Origin: Solen grandis
Lineage: Eukaryota; Mollusca; Bivalvia; Adapedonta; Solenidae
DNA: 64,000 nucleotides
Direction: 5' to 3'
Assembly: GCA_021229015.1 (NCBI GenBank)
Contig: CM037778.1
Span: 16,127,214 to 16,191,213, forward strand
The translations under genes and the position numbers were made by a program. Shown piece after piece: positions 59,301-64,000 of the stretch. The notes under the pieces were generated by a model that worked only from the letters and a program-made list of their open reading frames with translations, was not told the origin of the DNA and ran no database searches. Each line of letters starts with the position of its first letter. Position 1 is the stretch's first letter.

Positions 59301-62300
59301 AATAATAAATGATATTTATCAACAGGTAAGCCACCAATTCATGTCGGCTGGGCGAGGATCCCATTGTATCACAAACACGCAGGCCACGGAGCTGCATCAG
59401 CCACATTTGACCTCAAGTGGGATCTTCAGGCAGGAGAACATGTGTTTGACCTTCACCCTGGTGAGATACCGGAGACCCTGATAGCCACGCAGCCTGTCAC
59501 GCCATCAGAGTACGGACACACTGATGACAGTAAGTAATATCCATGGTTCATGAAGTGTGCTGGTGTGTCTTGCTTGGTGTGTCTTGCTTATATCATAGGC
59601 TTGTTAGCTCACCTGAGCTTGATTGTCCGTCGTCCGTCGTCCGTCAACAATTTGATGTTTACACACTAGAGGCCACAATTTTGATCCAATTTTCCTCAAA
59701 CTTGGTCAGAATGTTTAACTTGATGATATCTTAAACCCTTTCGAAAATGGGTCAGGTTGGATCAAAAAGTAGGTCAGTAGGTCAAATCTTAGAAAAATCT
59801 TGTAGTCCGTCAACAATTTTGATGTTTACACACTAGAGGCCACAATTTTGTTCCAATCTTCCTCAAGCTTGGTCAGAATGTTAGTCTTGATGATATCTTA
59901 ACCCTTTCGAAAATGGGTCAGGTGGATCAAAAAGTAGGTCAGTAGGTCAAATCTTAGAAAAATCTTGTTTACACACTAGAGGCCACAATTTTGATCCAAT
60001 CTTCCTCAAACTTGGTCAGAATGTTTGTCTTGATGATATCTTGAACCCTTTCGAAAATGGGTCAGGTTGGATCAAAAAGTAGGTCAGTAGGTCAAATCTT
60101 AGAAAAATCTTGTTTACACACTAGAGGCTACAATTTTAATCCAATCTTCCTTAAAATTGGTCAGAATGTTTGTCTTGATGATATCTTGAACCCTTTCGAA
60201 AATGGGTCAGGTTGGATCAAAAAGTAGGTCAGTAGGTCAAATCTTAGAAAAATCTTGTTTACTTTTAATTCCTTTAACCTTTGAAATGGGGGGGGGGAAA
60301 GTAGGTCAGTAGGTCAAATCTTAGAAAAATCTTGTTTATACTCTGAGGGCAACATTTTTGGTTCAATCATCCTCAAACTTTGGCAGAATGTTTGTCATGA
60401 TGATATCTTTTGTGGATGGGGTCAGAAAATTCCTGAACATTGTTTCACCTCATCATCTTAATTCTAAAGCAATCTGTTTTGTACAGGCAATGAATGATAC
60501 TTTTCTCAGGTGAGCAATCTACGGCCATCTTGGCCCTCTTGTTTTTTTAAAGGGGCTGTGTCTTATGGTGATTAAATTCATTGTGTGTAATGTCTAGGTT
60601 GTCCCAGAGCTAGTATGGGCAGATGAACTTGAAAAAAAACTTTATAATTTTTATACAGACAATTGCAAGAATGAAATTGAATAAAAATTTAAAACACACA
60701 CACACACAAACAACCAACAGACAATTAACTCAGACTTATATTTCTCAATCCCTGGCCCCATGTTCTCAAACTTACGATTTCCCAAAGGCTAAAACTTTAT
60801 TGCCATGGAATTTAGTTAGAATTTGAGTGGCATTGATGACTGAGCTTAAGGCTATACTGATTTCAAGTGGAAGAAGACTTGATGATGAACAATTTAAAGT
60901 TCCATATTCAGTTTTCTCAGTAAGGATAGGGCTACCAGCTAAAATAAATATCAGTTCACAGACTGTACAGATGATAACAAGTCATTTTCAGAATTCTGCA
61001 CATTTTCCTACAGGGAGCTAAGCATATAACCACTGATTTTACTTTACTTTGTGTAACTTATAATAGAGGTACCTGAAGTGCAATATTTCACCCCCACCAG
61101 GTACAGTACTGGGCTACAACTCCAAGCTGACAGTGATGGTATATGACCTGAGGGAGGAGCCCAGTGGGAAGTATGCCCCCTCCCTACCAACACAAGTCCC
61201 GCCCACTGATACCCGGGAACCCTCCCCTGCACCCAGGTGAGTAATGTATATCTCATCCTTGCTACTTAAGATGAAAATGTGACGCTTTTTTTGATTGGCA
61301 AAGGTTTGCCTTTCTTTTCTTAGAAGTCGTCTCTGAATTAGGTATCTTCTTGCTCCTTCAAAATTGTTCCTTGGGTTCTTCACAGTTTGCCCAACAAAAG
61401 ATAAGTCCTTTTATTTCATATACCATTTTAAATTCTGTAAATTATTCATTATATTATATTATATTCATCAAATCATAAATATTAAATTTTTGCTTAATAT
61501 ATCCTTCAGAAATAAATCTTTTGGGTGTTTTATATTTTGCTATGCAGTCAGGAAATTATAATTCACAAATTCTTTTCACACATTGTCTTGCACTATACAT
61601 GTATCAGGCACACCCCAACCCCGGTTGTAGCCACGCCAGTAGCCACGCCCCTACCCCCAGTGGATGACAATCCGTGGGTGAAGCACCAGCCGGCTGCGGC
61701 CAAGTCTAACCCAGCCCCCACTGGACTGAAGGGTGGCATAGACCTGTATGTTGATGGAGTAAGATTCATACCAGATGATGCCTCGTGTATAAAGGTATGT
61801 ACTGGTGATGTGAGTGTGTGGGATAGATATTAAATTCATTAAGTAAACCTTTTCCCTATCGTTCCCAGTGGCTGTGTGGTTAGAGTGTCAGTCTCGGAAT
61901 CTTAAGGTTGTGGGATCGATCCCATAAAAAAATGAGTATTTACCGTGGGTTCTGATGATAAATAGTAACTGCTAGATAATTTGATTATTTAATTTGAATA
62001 TATTTATAAGTATTGGAAAGTCTGTTGCTTGTGCAGACAGTATTTTACAAAATTATGAGATTAAATAAACACATCAATCCCTTTATCCTCACTAGGTGAC
62101 TGGCAGAATTATCCGGACCGGTTCCATTGGAAACATCGAGGATCTTCTGGCTCTACCAGACCTGAACAGTGGTGCCCGCAGTCCCATGTTCAAATACCGG
62201 TTCCCCATCAATCTGGAGGGCAAGGAGGCCGACGCTGGAATGCTGGCCTTCCTCCGGGTTTATACCTACGACCCTATCGAGGAAAGGCTGAAGGTCATTG

Positions 62301-63675
62301 GTGGATGTCTGGTTCCATTCTTTGATAACAGAAAGGTGAGGATTGCATTTCCTGGATTCTGCGCAAAAGGGTAGAAACTTACATGTATTAAAGAACAAGT
62401 TGAGACACTTTTGTGCTAAGCCCTTGAATTTTGTCTTTATCATCTAGTATTGATCCACAGAAATGAATTCTTATTATACATGTATGCAGGTCTTTCATTA
62501 TTACCATAGAATAAGTACCAAATTTATCCTTCAAATCAGTAGTTTAATTTCCTTCTGGTTCCCTTTACAGAAGCTGCTAGTGGGCGGGCATCAGTTCCGT
62601 CTCCACAGCGGGGTGCCGTCCCTGAATAAGCCAGGCGGGATCACAGCCGTGAAAGCCACAGACCTGGACAATGTACCGTCCATGCCGGGAGTCTCGCTAC
62701 TGATCAGGGTCCTTCCACATACTGAGGTAGGACTCTAGGGTCATGACCTTGTGAAGCAGGGAAATGTTTTATACTGTTCATACTTCCTTTCTTTTCTTAG
62801 AATTGATGTAGTTTTCAAAAAAATTGCTATTTACCCCAGGAATTTCTTTCCCGAAACTCAGACAATGCATCTAACCCCCCAACCCCCATATTATGGTGAT
62901 AAGGTCCCTTTACCCACCATCAGAAAAAAAGGCCTAATAACTATATAGGAGTGATATGCATTGTCTCAGTACTTGGAATCCAATTGTGTTATGTCATTTT
63001 TTACATATTTTCATAATTTTTAATATCTTAAAACACTATACTTTTTACAAATTCAGTGGTAGAATGTCCTCTGTAACTGACAGCATATCTCTCTCTCTCT
63101 CTCTCTCTCTCTTTATTCTAAAATTCACAAATACTGAAACTTTAAAACAGTTTCAAAATTCAGAACTCATTTTGATCATACAAAATATTCATACTTGCAG
63201 TAATATATTCACCACCTACTGTTATCCTACATACTGGGTAGGGAAAATTTTGATTTTGTACCTTCTGTCTGTCGAGATGGATAGATGGATGTCACAAGTC
63301 GTGTCCGCTCCTAAACTGAAGGATGTTCATCAAGTAGCCAATGGTGTCATTCCCATTTGTCACAGATACCATGATATTAAGCCTATGGCCTTCTGATTAC
63401 ATATAAAGGTATACAGACTGCACTTGTCCATGTTCATGCATGGGAAGAACTTAATATATAGTTAGCTGGCGGGAGTTCAAAAGTTTTACTTCCTTTTCAA
63501 CAGCAAATGGTTACCAGTCCAGCCTACTCTACTGGTTACTATGTCTCCGCAAGTTGTGAACCAAATCCCTCAGAGATGCGTATTTTCCGGAGTTATGGAG
63601 AACACATGGCTTATCCGAAAACAGTGCGGGACATGATTCTGAGGATCATGGAGAATGAGGGACATCCACCACAAG
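56240..63675 (+). CDS. Partial spliced gene, eight exons, possible C2-type protein
   Basis: Eight exons join in one open frame: 56240-56389, 57455-57587, 59326-59529, 61101-61236, 61608-61794, 62096-62335, 62571-62726 and 63504-63675 (1378 bp, 459 codons plus one base). All introns are GT-AG and phases agree at every junction. The protein is beta-rich. A first part (NVAAYFGEVKLQ, YAIVRVEYHAIG, HVGWARIPLY, LTVMVYDLREEP) is followed by a Pro-rich linker (PTDTREPSPAPR, TPLPPVDDNPW), then a second part (GGIDLYVDGVRFIPDD, RVYTYDPIEERL). Both parts could be C2-like folds. The second resembles what I remember of CCDC17-like proteins, but I cannot verify this, so no symbol is given. No start or stop codon lies in the window. 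Confidence 0.85.
57045..57205 (+). mobile_element. tRNA-headed SINE in intron, copy 1
   Basis: A-box region 'gggtaactcagtcagtagag', B box 'gggtttgattcccag', then 'cattttctcaacctgtga'-type body. The pre-head 'actcacaataggaagaaaga' is shared with copy 2, 265 bp to the right. Confidence 0.75.
57288..57415 (+). mobile_element. tRNA-headed SINE in intron, copy 2
   Basis: 'ggctgggtagctcagtcggt' is a strong A-box/D-arm sequence. The B-box region is damaged ('gtccctgtcaggctctaca' lacks the TTCGA core). The same pre-head and 'tttttctcaccctgtgacat' body as copy 1. Not a functional tRNA. Confidence 0.75.
57455..57587 (+). CDS. Exon b (44 codons + 1)
   Basis: Acceptor 'accatttgcag', donor GTATGT at 57588. 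Reads IVYPEDKFIFKDIDLSPYDL through VRVEYHAIGPANA and ends in phase 1. The split Gly codon is completed by the first two bases of the next exon. Confidence 0.85.
57588..59325 (+). other. Intron with 3 x 40-bp repeat
   Basis: 1.74-kb intron. Apart from the tandem repeat at 58946-59065 I see no element with clear ends. Several 'catttgatt' and 'ataaaataaatag' words are AT-rich background. Confidence 0.6.
58946..59065. repeat. 3 x 40-bp perfect tandem repeat
   Basis: Three identical 40-bp copies starting 'tatgtcatctgattgtgcta' at 58946, 58986 and 59026. Perfect identity suggests very recent expansion, or an assembly artefact. Confidence 0.95.
59326..59529 (+). CDS. Exon c (68 codons)
   Basis: Acceptor 'tatttatcaacag', donor GTAAGT at 59530. 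Reads KPPIHVGWARIPLYHKHAG, then TFDLKWDLQAGEHVFDLHPG and ends with an Asp-Asp and a split Ser codon. The GWARIPLY segment is typical of the last strands of a beta-sandwich such as C2. Confidence 0.87.
59605..60545 (+). mobile_element. TAGCTCACCTGAG-type composite repeat element in intron
   Basis: Ends 'tagctcacctgag' (59605) and 'ctcaggtgagcaatcta' (60505) are inverted repeats, followed by 'ggccatcttggccctcttgt'. After 'cgtcgtccgtcgtccgtcaa' come tandem units starting 'acactagaggccacaatttt' at about 59663, 59829, 59975 and 60117, plus a diverged one near 60334. Each contains 'gggtcaggttggatcaaaaa' and 'taggtcagtaggtcaaatct'. I recognise this as very abundant in bivalves. No protein is encoded. 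Confidence 0.85.
61101..61236 (+). CDS. Exon d (45 codons)
   Basis: Acceptor 'cacccccaccag', donor GTGAGT at 61237. Reads TVLGYNSKLTVMVYDLREEP and then a Pro-rich run ending PSPAP, with the last Arg codon split 2+1. The minus-strand ORFs across it are shadows. Confidence 0.87.
61608..61794 (+). CDS. Exon e (62 codons)
   Basis: Acceptor 'catgtatcag', donor GTATGT at 61795. Begins HTPTPVVATPVATPLPPVDD (linker) and moves into GGIDLYVDGVRFIPDDASC, the start of the second folded part. Ends in phase 0. Confidence 0.87.
61862..61935 (+). mobile_element. tRNA-like SINE head in intron
   Basis: 'gtggctgtgtggttagagtg' (A box) and 'ggttgtgggatcgatccca' (T-arm/B-box-like) resemble a Ser/Leu-type tRNA head. 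The copy is truncated and the stems are imperfect. Confidence 0.5.
62096..62335 (+). CDS. Exon f (80 codons)
   Basis: Acceptor 'ttatcctcactag', donor GTGAGG at 62336. Reads VTGRIIRTGSIGNIEDLLAL, then FKYRFPINLEGKE, FLRVYTYDPIEERLKVIG and CLVPFFDNRK. The alternating hydrophobic strands suit a beta-sandwich. Phase 0 at both ends. Confidence 0.88.
62571..62726 (+). CDS. Exon g (52 codons)
   Basis: Acceptor 'ttccctttacag', donor GTAGGA at 62727. Reads KLLVGGHQFRLHSGVPSLNK and ends SLLIRVLPHTE. The donor is weaker than the others, but the frame continues correctly into the next exon. Confidence 0.87.
63091..63113. repeat. (CT)n microsatellite in intron
   Basis: About 11-12 CT dinucleotides. The 146-codon ORF across this intron (62956-63396) passes through it and has no recognisable domain. 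Confidence 0.9.
63504..63675 (+). CDS. Exon h (57 codons + 1)
   Basis: Acceptor 'ccttttcaacag', donor GTTTGT at 63676. Reads QMVTSPAYSTGYYVSASCEP, then MRIFRSYGEHMAYPKTVRDM and ILRIMENEG. The last segment looks helical, so a different module may follow. The gene continues beyond the window. Confidence 0.83.
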
Positions 63676-64000
63676 GTTTGTAGGTTGTTAGGTTGTGCTG
63701 TAGTCCTGATTTGACCTCTTGGGTCTGTTTCATGATATATATCAAATAATTATACCCACGGCTTGACCTAAAAATGGTAAAAGATTTTATTATGTATATT
63801 AATATGTATAATCCCTGTATTTGATCTTTATCAGTTTGATGATGATATGAGGTATAGAAATGTTAAATGTAATATCAAGGGGTGACGAGGAAACATTTCT
63901 AAGTGTTAAAAGATAGAAGAGAAAGGAAAAGTTTTGGAGTCAGCCCTCATTACATAATCATATATGCATAATGTATGGTATTAGGATTCCATGTAGAAAT
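63676..64000 (+). other. Start of next intron
   Basis: AT-rich sequence without further coding similarity up to the window end. Confidence 0.6.

Noticed and set aside
62956..63396. 146-codon ORF in the last intron
   Set aside because: It runs through a CT microsatellite, has no domain, and splicing of the flanking exons skips it cleanly.

Overview
This is 64 kb of animal nuclear DNA, almost certainly from a bivalve mollusc. The base composition is AT-rich and there are no long uninterrupted ORFs. One spliced gene with GT-AG introns lies at the right end. The repeats are of types I associate with bivalve genomes: tRNA-headed SINEs, TA-inserting MITEs with 'attaattttcgtgg' ends, a 'TAGCTCACCTGAG' element with internal tandem repeats, and a 'GATTAATCCTTTCCC' hairpin MITE. 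Most short ORFs are chance readings of repeats. Two 100-N runs (5451-5550 and 55551-55650) are scaffold gaps.

Layout. 1-2517 holds two tandem arrays: a 39-bp repeat, then a 17-bp satellite that becomes a 34-bp higher-order repeat. 2518-11500 is mostly anonymous AT-rich DNA with scattered SINEs and MITEs, a long polypurine tract, and two places that look like orphan metazoan promoters (about 3010-3152 and 6775-7000). 11520-55550 is the dominant structure: a head-to-tail mosaic of at least eight diverged copies of a non-coding unit of roughly 3-5 kb. The copies differ by mobile-element insertions, so one copy often shows the empty site of another. Within the array are two copies of a dead mariner transposase fragment, a 1.9-kb foldback-like element whose ends are 21-bp tandem arrays, an internally deleted non-LTR retrotransposon with a 2A-like motif, and several SINEs and MITEs.

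55651-64000 is a different landscape. It holds eight consecutive coding exons (459 codons, + strand, both gene ends outside the window) of a beta-rich, possibly C2-domain protein that I cannot name with confidence. Its introns carry SINEs, a hairpin MITE, a 3 x 40-bp tandem repeat and a 0.94-kb composite repeat element.

No operon, CRISPR array or intact functional RNA gene is supported. The most unusual items are the nested segmental-duplication array with its dated insertions, the foldback-like element, the satellite whose monomer resembles the end repeats of a nearby element, and a ~170-bp block in two array units that is far more conserved than its flanks.
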